Positions 16,759-24,915 of a DNA stretch of 64,000 bases are shown here, in pieces (within the stretch, counting starts at the first letter, position 1; each line of letters begins with the position of its first letter). The notes beneath the pieces are model-generated. The model was not told the origin of the DNA. It searched no databases and worked only from the letters and a program-made list of their open reading frames with translations. A program made the translations under genes and the position numbers. Source of the stretch: Dyadobacter subterraneus (lineage in GTDB: Bacteria > Bacteroidota > Bacteroidia > Cytophagales > Spirosomataceae); NCBI RefSeq assembly GCF_015221875.1, contig NZ_JACYGY010000001.1:5124501-5188500 (forward strand). Reading direction: 5' to 3'.

Positions 16759-19700
16759 TTATTTTCCTTCCTCATGTTCCGCATGAATTCCGATAATATC
16801 TTCGCAGTGCCACATACGAGGCATAGTCATTGGCGCCTTTTGTGTTGGCTTGCCATCTGCCTTGTCACTCAGCATTTTCTGAATCAAGCGTTCACGTTCT
16901 GCGGCTACTTTTGCCTGTTTTGCGACGTCTTCCTTACGATCAAAATAAACAGCACCTTCAATCATTGTAAATTCAGGGCGTGCATAAATCGACAAAGGAT
17001 GTGTGCTCCAAAGTACAAGATCAGCATCTTTTCCAGCTTTAATACTACCCAATCTATTATCTACATGCAGAAGTTTCGCTGGATTTAATGTTACCATTTT
17101 CCATGCTTCTTCTTCCGGCACGCCACCAAATACAACGGTTTTTGCAGCTTCCTGATTTAATCTTCTGGCCATTTCGGCATCATCGGAGTTAATCGCAACG
17201 GTAACACCTTCATGATACATCAAGGCCGCATTGTAAGGAATCGCTTCTTTTACTTCCATTTTGTATGCCCACCAGTCAGCAAAAGTTGATCCGCCAATAT
17301 TTCGGGTCTTCATTTTGTCGGCCATTTTGTAACCTTCCAAAATGTGTGTGAAAGTATTGATCTTAAATTTCAGCGAATCAGCTACGTGCATCAGCATATT
17401 TATTTCCGACTGTACATAAGAGTGACAGGTTATGAAACGCTGGTTGTCAAGAATTTCAGCCAGAGCTTCCAGTTCAAGATCACGACGAGGAACTTCCAGA
17501 CCTGTTTTTTTCGAAGCGCTGTTATAATCTTTCCATCCTTTCGCATATTCTTTTGCACGCGTGAAATGGTCATAATAAACCTGCTCAACACCCATTCTTG
17601 TTTGTGGGAAACGAACACGTGCAACATCTCCCCAGTTGGATTGTTTTACGTTTTCACCCAAAGCGAATTTGATTGTTTTAGCTTCCGGAATCAGCATTTC
17701 TGATTGTGTAGCGCCCCATTTCAATTTCACCAAAGCACTTTGTCCGCCTATTGCATTGGCAGAACCATGAAGCAAATGTGAGGTAGTAACACCACCAGCC
17801 AGCTGACGGTAAATATTTACATCATCAGGATTGATCACATCACTCATCCGAACTTCGGCAGAACTTGTTTGAGAACCTTCGTTGATGGCAAACAACGCAA
17901 TGTGCGAATGCTCGTCGATAATCCCGTTTGTTAAATGTTTTCCTGTTCCGTCCACCGTACGCGCACCAGAAGGAGCTGACAATCCTTTTCCAACTTTCGC
18001 AATTTTTCCATTTTGGATAATCACGTCAGCATTTTGTAAAACACCGTCTTTTTCATTAGTCCAAACCGTTGCATTTTTCACAAATACGGTTTCAGATTTT
18101 GGAAGCTGTTCATTTCCAAATCCAACAAAAGGATATATTACCGGTCCGGTTTCTTTAATTTTTGCAACAGCCGTATCTTTCTTAGCTACTGATTTGTAAG
18201 GCTCTGTTAAAGTTGCGCTCCATGTAAGCGGCGAACCATCCGGCATCACACCTTCACCAGCCAAGCCTTTTCCGGCAATCCATCCTGTTAATCTTACAGT
18301 TCCCGGCGTTTTCTTTTCAGGTTGATAGGTCAGCGTCAGCAGATCATTGGCAAGCATTACTTTTGGCGTAACTTTTACCGTATCTTTTATCGTGATTTTG
18401 TAATCAGGTTTGTCGACAGAACCAGATATTTCAATCTTTCCGGTTGCCGCTTTATTGATCGAAAACGAATAGGTTCCGCGAAGATCAGGCGCATCAATTG
18501 GTGCAAGAATAAATTTCTTTCCCTGAATCCAGTTTTCATAAATCACATTATCCTTACTGAACAAATCTTCAGACGTGATCAGGAAATTAGCAAGCATACC
18601 CGCTTTCAAACTTCCCACCTGTCCTTCTGCTTTTATCAAACGAGCAGGCGTCGTTGTTAAAGCTTCAAGTGCTTTTTCTTTTGGCAAACCATATTCAATA
18701 GCTGAACGGATTTTAGACCAGAAATCAGATTTATTTTTCAAATCAGCAGCTGTAAAAGCAAAAGTAATTCCGCTTTTAGTAAGAACAGAAGCATTAGCAG
18801 GAGCCATTTCCCAATGTTTCAACTGCGCGACTGAGATTGCGTCTGCATCCCATGGATCTGTAACGTCATAAGCTGCCGGGAAATCCAATGGTAAAATCAA
18901 TGTGGCTTTACTTGCTTTTACTTCTTCCAGACGCTGATATTCATCCCCGCCACCTTTGATAATATACTGCGTTCCAAATTCGTCTCCGATCTTGTCGGCA
19001 CGAAGCAGGCTATACTTATCATTGGTTTCAAAAAATGAGGGCAAAGTTTTTATCTGATTGAAAGCTTCCAGCGAAAGGTTTGTTTCCTTCGCTTTTCCGC
19101 CTTTTGCATACCAGTCAGCATCATAATAATTCTGGCGAAGCAATGCTACCGCACCCATTCCGGATGAAGGATAATTTTGGCCAGACGTTCCTTTGCTAAA
19201 TGAAAAATGAGCTGATGCTTTTCCATTCAAAAGTGCTTTGTTGGCAGATTCGTCGGTAAGCGTTACCACAGCACCACTTCCTCTTACAATCCCGTCGTGC
19301 GAATAAGTCAATACGGTTCCAAAACCGATTTTACGTAAATCACCACCTTTTTTGGCATCAGGACTAAAAACCTGGCTTGCATCATTTTCTGGTTGTACAG
19401 CCTGATTCCAGCCAAAAGCACCTTTTTTATTTGATTCCAGCTGTGGAGTCTGACGCCCGCGTCCTCTGGCTTCATTTTTCACTTCCGGCATTCCGTAATC
19501 AGAATCCAGATCAATTAAAGATGGGTAAATGTATTTTCCTTTAAGGTCGATCACCACAACACCGGATGGAATTTTCACCTGCTTGCTCACTTCCCGGATA
19601 ATTCCGTTTTCGATGAGCAGGGTACCATTGGGAATTGTTGTTTTGGAATCGACTACAATGTTTGCATTCGTGAATGCGTACCGCCCTGTTCTTTCATCAT

Positions 19701-19788
19701 AAGTACCATTGCGTGGAAAAGTTTCCTGGGCATGGCACAACGAAGTTAAGGTCAGTCCAAACACTAACGTTGATAATTTTTTCATCAT
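16759..19788 (-). CDS. Double amidohydrolase: degenerate N-half, intact-looking C-half
   Basis: I start at ATG 19788, where MMKK begins a good signal peptide ending CHAQ; the frame extends to 19848 without support. The roughly 1009-residue product holds two amidohydrolase modules. The first has GKYIYPSLIDLDSDYG, lacking HxH. The second, from about residue 570, has NGIIDEHSHIA near residue 626, CHSYVQSEI, FTHILEGYK and VAINSDD, which match the metal ligands of an active enzyme. The protein is exported and the substrate is unknown; imidazolonepropionase-like and dipeptidase-like members exist. It forms an operon with the next amidohydrolase. Confidence 0.88.
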   Translation of the reverse strand: MMKKLSTLVFGLTLTSLCHAQETFPRNGTYDERTGRYAFTNANIVVDSKTTIPNGTLLIENGIIREVSKQVKIPSGVVVIDLKGKYIYPSLIDLDSDYGMPEVKNEARGRGRQTPQLESNKKGAFGWNQAVQPENDASQVFSPDAKKGGDLRKIGFGTVLTYSHDGIVRGSGAVVTLTDESANKALLNGKASAHFSFSKGTSGQNYPSSGMGAVALLRQNYYDADWYAKGGKAKETNLSLEAFNQIKTLPSFFETNDKYSLLRADKIGDEFGTQYIIKGGGDEYQRLEEVKASKATLILPLDFPAAYDVTDPWDADAISVAQLKHWEMAPANASVLTKSGITFAFTAADLKNKSDFWSKIRSAIEYGLPKEKALEALTTTPARLIKAEGQVGSLKAGMLANFLITSEDLFSKDNVIYENWIQGKKFILAPIDAPDLRGTYSFSINKAATGKIEISGSVDKPDYKITIKDTVKVTPKVMLANDLLTLTYQPEKKTPGTVRLTGWIAGKGLAGEGVMPDGSPLTWSATLTEPYKSVAKKDTAVAKIKETGPVIYPFVGFGNEQLPKSETVFVKNATVWTNEKDGVLQNADVIIQNGKIAKVGKGLSAPSGARTVDGTGKHLTNGIIDEHSHIALFAINEGSQTSSAEVRMSDVINPDDVNIYRQLAGGVTTSHLLHGSANAIGGQSALVKLKWGATQSEMLIPEAKTIKFALGENVKQSNWGDVARVRFPQTRMGVEQVYYDHFTRAKEYAKGWKDYNSASKKTGLEVPRRDLELEALAEILDNQRFITCHSYVQSEINMLMHVADSLKFKINTFTHILEGYKMADKMKTRNIGGSTFADWWAYKMEVKEAIPYNAALMYHEGVTVAINSDDAEMARRLNQEAAKTVVFGGVPEEEAWKMVTLNPAKLLHVDNRLGSIKAGKDADLVLWSTHPLSIYARPEFTMIEGAVYFDRKEDVAKQAKVAAERERLIQKMLSDKADGKPTQKAPMTMPRMWHCEDIIGIHAEHEEGK

Positions 19789-19969
19789 AGAAATAGGAGT
19801 TTTGGAAAAGAATAACAGTTTATTGATAATAAGGGAATGTTCAGACAATATACAATGAAAACACTAAATATTGGTCTAACAACGATTTAATGTAGTATCT
19901 GTACAATCTGTACTTGGAATTTCAATATTGCTTTGTTTTTTTGCATCTCAATAACTTACATTCCTAGAA

Positions 19970-20257
19970 ATGACCTACGATCAATTTAAATCCAGCCTGT
20001 CACAAACCGAACCGCCACAAGGTATTTCAGTGATTTTACAAGCACTCTGGTATGATGCAAATAAAGATTGGGAAGCTGCTCACGATATTGCGCAAAGTCA
20101 GGAAGGCACAAAAGCTTTTGATCGCCTTCATGCTTATTTACACAGAGTTGAAGGCGATACCTGGAATGCGGGATATTGGTACAGACGTGCAGGAGCTGAG
20201 GTTTTTAAAGGTTCTTTGAAAGAAGAATGGGAATTTTTGGTTGAATCTTTATTGTAA
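19970..20257 (+). CDS. Small conserved hypothetical protein
   Basis: This 95-residue soluble protein is rich in Trp and Tyr, with a recognisable core HAYLHRVEGDTWNAGYWYRRAG near residues 54-75. Similar short proteins occur widely in bacteria without an assigned function. There is no signal peptide or membrane segment. It ends 2 bp before the palindrome array and could be read through into the SatD-family gene. Confidence 0.75.
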   Translation: MTYDQFKSSLSQTEPPQGISVILQALWYDANKDWEAAHDIAQSQEGTKAFDRLHAYLHRVEGDTWNAGYWYRRAGAEVFKGSLKEEWEFLVESLL

Positions 20258-20259
20258 AA

Positions 20260-20366
20260 TATAAGGCAAAACTCTTATATATTAAATTTATAAGTAAAAA
20301 ACCTTATATACCTAGATTATAAGGCAAAAACCTTATATTTGAGTATTATAAGCTTTTTACCTTATA
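20260..20366. promoter_or_regulatory. Four TATAAG-N8-CTTATA palindromes at exact 29-bp period
   Basis: Sites lie at 20260-20279, 20289-20308, 20318-20337 and 20347-20366. Each has TATAAG, eight bases, then CTTATA, with 9-base spacers between sites. The last A of the fourth site is the A of the SatD-family start codon. The centres are A-rich in sites 1-3 and T-rich in site 4. The regular array directly before a gene with a helix-turn-helix points to cooperative operator binding. It leaves no room for a normal ribosome binding site. Confidence 0.85.
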
Positions 20367-21001
20367 TGAAAAAGAAATATCTAGCGGTCATAACTGCAGA
20401 CATGGTTAATTCAACCCATTTTTCAACAGAACAAACTGGAAAATGGCTGGATGAATTAATTGTGATCATCAACAAAGCTTCATTTAAATGGTTGTTAGCA
20501 CCTGAAATTTATCGGGGAGATAGCTTTCAGGGCGTATTAGAAAATCCTGCGGATGCTTTAAAAGTTGCAGTTTTATCCCGGACTATTATGAAATCATATT
20601 CTCCCAAAAGTGATTTACGGATTGCTATTGGTATAGGAACGATAGACTTAATAACCGACCGGCCCGGAACTTCCGATGGAGAAGCGTTCAGATTATCAGG
20701 CCATTTAGCTGATAACATCAGGAAACAAAAAGCAAGAATTGGTATTGCTCTTCCTGAAAATTCGGAACCGCTGAATGCTATTATGGATTTACTGGAAACC
20801 TTAATAGAAAACTGGACACCGGCACAAAGCGAAGTTGTTGCTGCACTTATTCAAAATAAGAATATTTCAGAAATTGTTGCCCAACTATCTATCAGTCAGC
20901 CGGCAGTAAGTCAACGCATTACTTCAACAAAGTGGTGGGCAATCGAGCATTTTCTTCGTACATTCCCGCAACATCTCGCACTATACACCAAAATGAAATA
21001 A
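20366..21001 (+). CDS. SatD-family protein with C-terminal helix-turn-helix
   Basis: From ATG 20366 the product is 211 residues; a TTG at 20339 is also in frame but lies inside the operator array. The N-terminus KKKYLAVITADMVNS and the region YRGDSFQGVLENPADAL are features I associate with the SatD family. The C-terminus ISEIVAQLSISQPAVSQRI is a sigma-4-like helix-turn-helix. SatD-like genes often precede a DUF3307 membrane-protein gene, as here (1-bp gap). I infer DNA binding, possibly to the array overlapping its own start. The biochemical role is not known. Confidence 0.82.
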   Translation: MKKKYLAVITADMVNSTHFSTEQTGKWLDELIVIINKASFKWLLAPEIYRGDSFQGVLENPADALKVAVLSRTIMKSYSPKSDLRIAIGIGTIDLITDRPGTSDGEAFRLSGHLADNIRKQKARIGIALPENSEPLNAIMDLLETLIENWTPAQSEVVAALIQNKNISEIVAQLSISQPAVSQRITSTKWWAIEHFLRTFPQHLALYTKMK

Positions 21002-21002
21002 G

Positions 21003-21746
21003 ATGATTGAATTTTTGCTGCTATTGCTAGCACATGTGTTAGCCGATTTTTATTGGCAACCCACAGCATGGGTTGTGGATAAAAGGGAAAAATCCTTTCG
21101 TTCCAAATATTTGTATGCTCATGTAGGCGTAGTGATCATCACTTCTTATATTTTACTAGGGCATTTCGAAAACCCGGTCCCTGCAATTGCTATCGGTTTG
21201 GTTCATGGACTTATCGACATTGTCAAACTTAAATTTGACAAAAACGGAACAACAAACTGGTTTATAGGTGATCAAATTGCGCACCTCCTTACCATTGCTA
21301 TTACGGCAATTATCCTGACAAGCACTATTCCGGTACAATTTATTCATTTAAAAGAATGGTTTTATAACCAGAAAGTCATCGCAATATTAACCGGAACATT
21401 TCTCGTACTTTCACCTGTTTCATTTTTGGTTGGCATGCTAACGAAACCATGGCGTGATGAACTTGACAAGCTTTTGCCTCATGCCGATGATAACCTCGCG
21501 AACGCTGGTCGCTGGATAGGAATGTCTGAAAGATTATTAATATTTGTTTTCGTTTTATTAAGTCAATATTCAGCGATTGGATTTTTAATTGCAGCTAAAT
21601 CACTCTTGCGATATAATGATAAAGCCGTTGCCGGTGAAATTCCTCCAACCTACATCAGCAAGAAATCTGAATACATTCTTGTGGGCACATTAATGAGTTA
21701 CACTGCCGCAGTGTGTACCGCGTTAGCAGCCAGATTATTTTATTAA
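21003..21746 (+). CDS. DUF3307 integral membrane protein
   Basis: This 247-residue protein opens with EFLLLLLAHVLADFYWQP, the DUF3307 signature, and continues with about six or seven hydrophobic segments plus an H-G-x-x-D stretch (LVHGLIDIVKLKF). Conserved His and Asp residues within membrane helices recall metal-dependent membrane hydrolases, but no activity is established. It starts 1 bp after the SatD-family stop, so the two are translationally linked and likely work together. Confidence 0.85.
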   Translation: MIEFLLLLLAHVLADFYWQPTAWVVDKREKSFRSKYLYAHVGVVIITSYILLGHFENPVPAIAIGLVHGLIDIVKLKFDKNGTTNWFIGDQIAHLLTIAITAIILTSTIPVQFIHLKEWFYNQKVIAILTGTFLVLSPVSFLVGMLTKPWRDELDKLLPHADDNLANAGRWIGMSERLLIFVFVLLSQYSAIGFLIAAKSLLRYNDKAVAGEIPPTYISKKSEYILVGTLMSYTAAVCTALAARLFY

Positions 21747-21816
21747 ATAATTCCTTTCCCGTTAAACCTTCTTCATTTATTCTTCTCTAAGACTGGTATC
21801 TAAAACTTTAAAACCA

Positions 21817-22179
21817 ATGAAAAGAGGAATTATCGCCATTATAATGGCATTTGTAAGTTTTACGGCTTTCGCACAGCGCGATATGGCTAAAATGACACCG
21901 GAAGCACGTGCTGAAAATCAAACCAAAAATTTGACCGAAACACTTGGACTAAGTGCAGATCAGCAAAAACAAGTGTATGCTTTAAACCTGACCCGCGCTC
22001 AGAAAATGGATGAATTGAGAAATTCACAAGACACGGACCGTTCAAAAATGAGAGAATCGATGGAAGCATTCAACACAGAATTGCAAAAAGTGCTGACGCC
22101 GGAGCAACAGGAAAAATATAAAACTGCTATGGAAGAACGTCGGAAAAATGGTGGTGCTGGCAGAGGGCCGAGAAATTAA
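21817..22179 (+). CDS. Small exported helical protein (Spy/LTXXQ-like)
   Basis: This 120-residue product has a signal peptide (MKRGIIAIIMAFVSFTAFAQ) followed by two charged amphipathic helices. LGLSADQQKQVYALNLTRAQKM and LQKVLTPEQQEKYKTAMEERR resemble the LTxxQ repeats of Spy/CpxP-type periplasmic chaperones. Such small proteins are frequent in Bacteroidota, usually without known clients. A very strong bidirectional terminator follows. Confidence 0.75.
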   Translation: MKRGIIAIIMAFVSFTAFAQRDMAKMTPEARAENQTKNLTETLGLSADQQKQVYALNLTRAQKMDELRNSQDTDRSKMRESMEAFNTELQKVLTPEQQEKYKTAMEERRKNGGAGRGPRN

Positions 22180-22197
22180 GTAAAGAAAGTTCACCCA

Positions 22198-22242
22198 TAA
22201 AACGCCCCAGGATTTTGAATATCAAAATCCTGGGGCGTTTTA
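22198..22242 (+). terminator. Strong long-stem terminator
   Basis: A stem of at least 20 perfect base pairs (AAAACGCCCCAGGATTTTGA at 22199-22218 with its complement at 22222-22241) has a 3-base loop and a T-rich exit on either strand. Confidence 0.92.
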
Positions 22243-22498
22243 AATAAAAAACATAATAATAATTCTACCATTTTTATAAGAATTTTAGAAATTACAGTTA
22301 ATTTTAGCCACAGTATATTTTTGCATGATACGTTACTATTGAAGCCCCTCTTCAATAACTATTAATATAGCCGGTTCGGCAAGCACTCTCCTACTCAACT
22401 TCTATTCAATTCTTGGACCCGTAATAAAAATTCCTTACAGGTATTTATCACACTTATTTTTAATAAAAATTAACCCAGCACCAATTTTTTCCAGATTT
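22243..22498 (+). promoter_or_regulatory. Promoter and leader region of the CotH-like gene
   Basis: This AT-rich stretch has no ORF of note. TATTTTTG at 22316-22323 matches TAnnTTTG. A perfect 7-bp hairpin (ATTGAAG at 22338-22344 with CTTCAAT at 22350-22356) lies just after the predicted start of transcription, implying a structured leader of about 170 bases. I see nothing else in it. Confidence 0.4.
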
Positions 22499-24661
22499 AT
22501 GATAAACAACTACGCAAAAACTTCCCTGTTTTGCCTGCTGCTGTTATTATCGTTATCAGCTGCATCTCAAACTTTCACAGACAGCAATTTGCCCATCGTG
22601 CTAATTAATACAGATGGCGGTGCAAGTATTGTAGACGATCCGAAGATTGGTGCCTCAATGAAAATTATTTACAGAGGCGCGGGTCAGCGAAATTATGTTT
22701 CGGATCAGACAAATGCTGCCTATCTTAATTATAATGGACGAATTGCTATCGAAATCAGAGGATCCTTTTCTCAAACTGCGCCTAAAAAAGCTTATGGTTT
22801 TGAAACAAGAAAAGATGATAACGTTTCAAACCGAAATGTTTCCCTACTTGACATGCCAAGTGAAAACGACTGGATATTAAACGGTCTGGCATTTGACCCT
22901 ACGCTTTTGCACGATTACATCGCAAATAACCTGTCGCGAAATATTGGCCAGTATGCCACGAGAACTGTTTTCTGCGAAGTTGTCCTCAACGGGGCTTATA
23001 ACGGAATATATCTTTTGCAGGAAAAAATAAAACAGGACGACAACCGTGTGAATATCACTGAAATGCTGACAACTGATAACGCTTCGCCCAATGTTACCGG
23101 CGGATATATTATCAAAGCGGATAAAACAACAGGTGGCGACCCGGTTGCTTTTACAATGAGCAGCAATACACAAACTGTTGAATTCATACATGATACACCA
23201 GAACCCGCAGTAATTACAAGTCAGCAAAAAGCTTATATTGAATCGGTTTTCAGAAACCTAGAAACACAATCTTCGGCAAACAACGCTTCAAAAGTTAATG
23301 GGTTTCCATCTATTATCGATATTCCTTCTTTTATCGATTATATGCTCATAAACGAGATATCGAGTTGTGTGGATGCATATCAATACAGTACTTATTTCCA
23401 TCAGGACAGAGGCGGAAAACTCCGCGCCGGCCCGGTTTGGGATTTTAACTTTGCATTCGGATTGGTAAAGGAGGTCGATGGCAGATCCGGAATATCAGAA
23501 TGGCAGTTTAACAATGGTACCAATGAAGGCCCAAAATTTTTCAAGCAGATCTTCAACAATCCCGATTACCGTTGTTATATAGCCAAACGCTGGAATGAAC
23601 TTATCCAGCCGGGACAACCACTTAATATCGATTTGCTAGATAGTTGGATTGATTCATTGGCAGCCTTGCTAACGGAAAGTGAAGTGAGAGAAAATCAAAA
23701 ATGGAATACGATTAATAATTTCCCAAATCAGATTTCATTTTTGAAATCCTTTATACGGGCCAGAAGCACCTGGATTACGGCTAATATTAACTCGTCTTCT
23801 ACCTGTACATTTCCTGCACCTCCCGGACTTGTCATCAACGAAATTATGTACAATCCGAAGGGTACCGCAGATAATGCAAGTAATGATCTGGAATTTATTG
23901 AAATAAAAAACAAGAGCAATTCGTCGGTTGACTTAACCGGAATTTATTTTTCGGGTTTGGGGCTTTCCTACCAATTTCCCGCAAATACCTCTTTGGCAGC
24001 CGGTGGTATATTGGTATTAGCCAGTAATTCAGCAAAATTCAATACGGTTTATGCCAAAAGTGCATTTGGCCAGTACACAAGAAATCTGTCTAACAAATCT
24101 CAAAAACTTGTTTTATCTGATGCTTTTGGTAATACGATTGACGTTGTTGAATATTTTGACAGTGCTCCCTGGCCCACTTCCGCTGACGGAGGTGGAAAAT
24201 CCCTGGAACTCAAAGAGCCAAATCTGGATAATAGCCTCGCAAGTAACTGGCAGGCCAGCTCGGCAGATAACGGCTCTCCCGGAGTTAATAATTTCAATCC
24301 ATTACCAGTTACAATTATTAGTTTTACCGGAACAGCGGAAGCAAAAAATGTAGTGCTTAATTGGGAAGTTACTGCCGAGATCAATGTAGATAAATACGTT
24401 GTGGAGCTAAGCAGAAACGGGAAAAACTTCACGGCTATTGGTACTGTAAAAGCTGGTAACATTACAAAATACAGCTTCATCCATACAGAGCCTGCCTCCG
24501 GAACTAACTACTATCGTCTTCGCCCGGTTGATATGGATAATAGTTTTGCTTTCAGCAGGATCATCTCTGTTATAGTTGAAAATGGCAATGATATAGTATT
24601 TTATCCAAATCCCGCAAGCACGGTATTGACACATCGATATGAAACAAATTTCTATCAATAA
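22499..24661 (+). CDS. CotH-kinase / lamin-tail domain surface protein, C-terminus frameshifted
   Basis: The reading frame gives 720 residues: a signal peptide (ending SAASQ), then a CotH protein-kinase-like domain (IEIRGSFSQTAPKKAYGFET, WILNGLAFDP, GIYLLQEKIKQD, GGYIIKAD, GPVWDFNFAFG), then a lamin-tail domain (about 443-560: LVINEIMYNPKG), then a region typical of surface proteins (PVTIISFTGTAEAKNVVLNW). It ends just after FYPNPASTVLT, the start of a type IX sorting domain, whose remainder lies in the +1 frame. CotH proteins phosphorylate spore-coat proteins in Bacillus. Secreted Bacteroidota members have unknown substrates. Confidence 0.85.
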   Translation: MINNYAKTSLFCLLLLLSLSAASQTFTDSNLPIVLINTDGGASIVDDPKIGASMKIIYRGAGQRNYVSDQTNAAYLNYNGRIAIEIRGSFSQTAPKKAYGFETRKDDNVSNRNVSLLDMPSENDWILNGLAFDPTLLHDYIANNLSRNIGQYATRTVFCEVVLNGAYNGIYLLQEKIKQDDNRVNITEMLTTDNASPNVTGGYIIKADKTTGGDPVAFTMSSNTQTVEFIHDTPEPAVITSQQKAYIESVFRNLETQSSANNASKVNGFPSIIDIPSFIDYMLINEISSCVDAYQYSTYFHQDRGGKLRAGPVWDFNFAFGLVKEVDGRSGISEWQFNNGTNEGPKFFKQIFNNPDYRCYIAKRWNELIQPGQPLNIDLLDSWIDSLAALLTESEVRENQKWNTINNFPNQISFLKSFIRARSTWITANINSSSTCTFPAPPGLVINEIMYNPKGTADNASNDLEFIEIKNKSNSSVDLTGIYFSGLGLSYQFPANTSLAAGGILVLASNSAKFNTVYAKSAFGQYTRNLSNKSQKLVLSDAFGNTIDVVEYFDSAPWPTSADGGGKSLELKEPNLDNSLASNWQASSADNGSPGVNNFNPLPVTIISFTGTAEAKNVVLNWEVTAEINVDKYVVELSRNGKNFTAIGTVKAGNITKYSFIHTEPASGTNYYRLRPVDMDNSFAFSRIISVIVENGNDIVFYPNPASTVLTHRYETNFYQ

Positions 24662-24836
24662 AGAGATTACGATGAATCTGATTGACATGAACGGCAGGAT
24701 AATTTTAAAGAAAAAATTTACGAATGCCGGACAAAATGAATTGATAGATACCTCAAAAATAGGAACGGGTCGTTATGTACTTCAAATAGAATCAGACCAG
24801 GGCATTATTCCAAAATTTATTGAGATAATCAGATAG
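24633..24836 (+). pseudogene. Frameshifted type IX secretion sorting domain of the CotH-like protein
   Basis: Reading in the next frame from 24633 continues exactly where the upstream frame breaks: ...PNPASTVLT then IDMKQISINKEITMNLIDMNGR and a final GTGRYVLQIESDQG. Removing one base (the C at 24632) joins the two into a normal PorSS/type A sorting domain of about 75 residues. It is therefore the lost tail of the preceding gene, not an independent gene, whether through a real mutation or a sequencing error. Confidence 0.85.
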
Positions 24837-24854
24837 GGATATAAATTAGTTAGC

Positions 24855-24898
24855 AGTAAAAAAGGAGCAAAACCTATTCGGCTATGCTCCTTTTTACT
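24855..24898. terminator. Bidirectional terminator between convergent genes
   Basis: AGTAAAAAAGGAGCA (24855-24869) pairs with TGCTCCTTTTTACT (24885-24898) with one bulged A. The A- and T-rich outer stem serves both strands, ending the CotH-like gene and prfC. Confidence 0.85.
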
Positions 24899-24915
24899 AT
24901 AATTGTTACCAAAAA

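Noticed and set aside
20260-20366. Possible CRISPR array
   Set aside because: The repeat part is palindromic, only the ends are conserved, and the 9-base spacers are far too short. No cas gene is present.
24639-24836. Independent 65-residue gene
   Set aside because: Its sequence is the missing part of the upstream protein's sorting domain; it has no promoter and no signal of its own.
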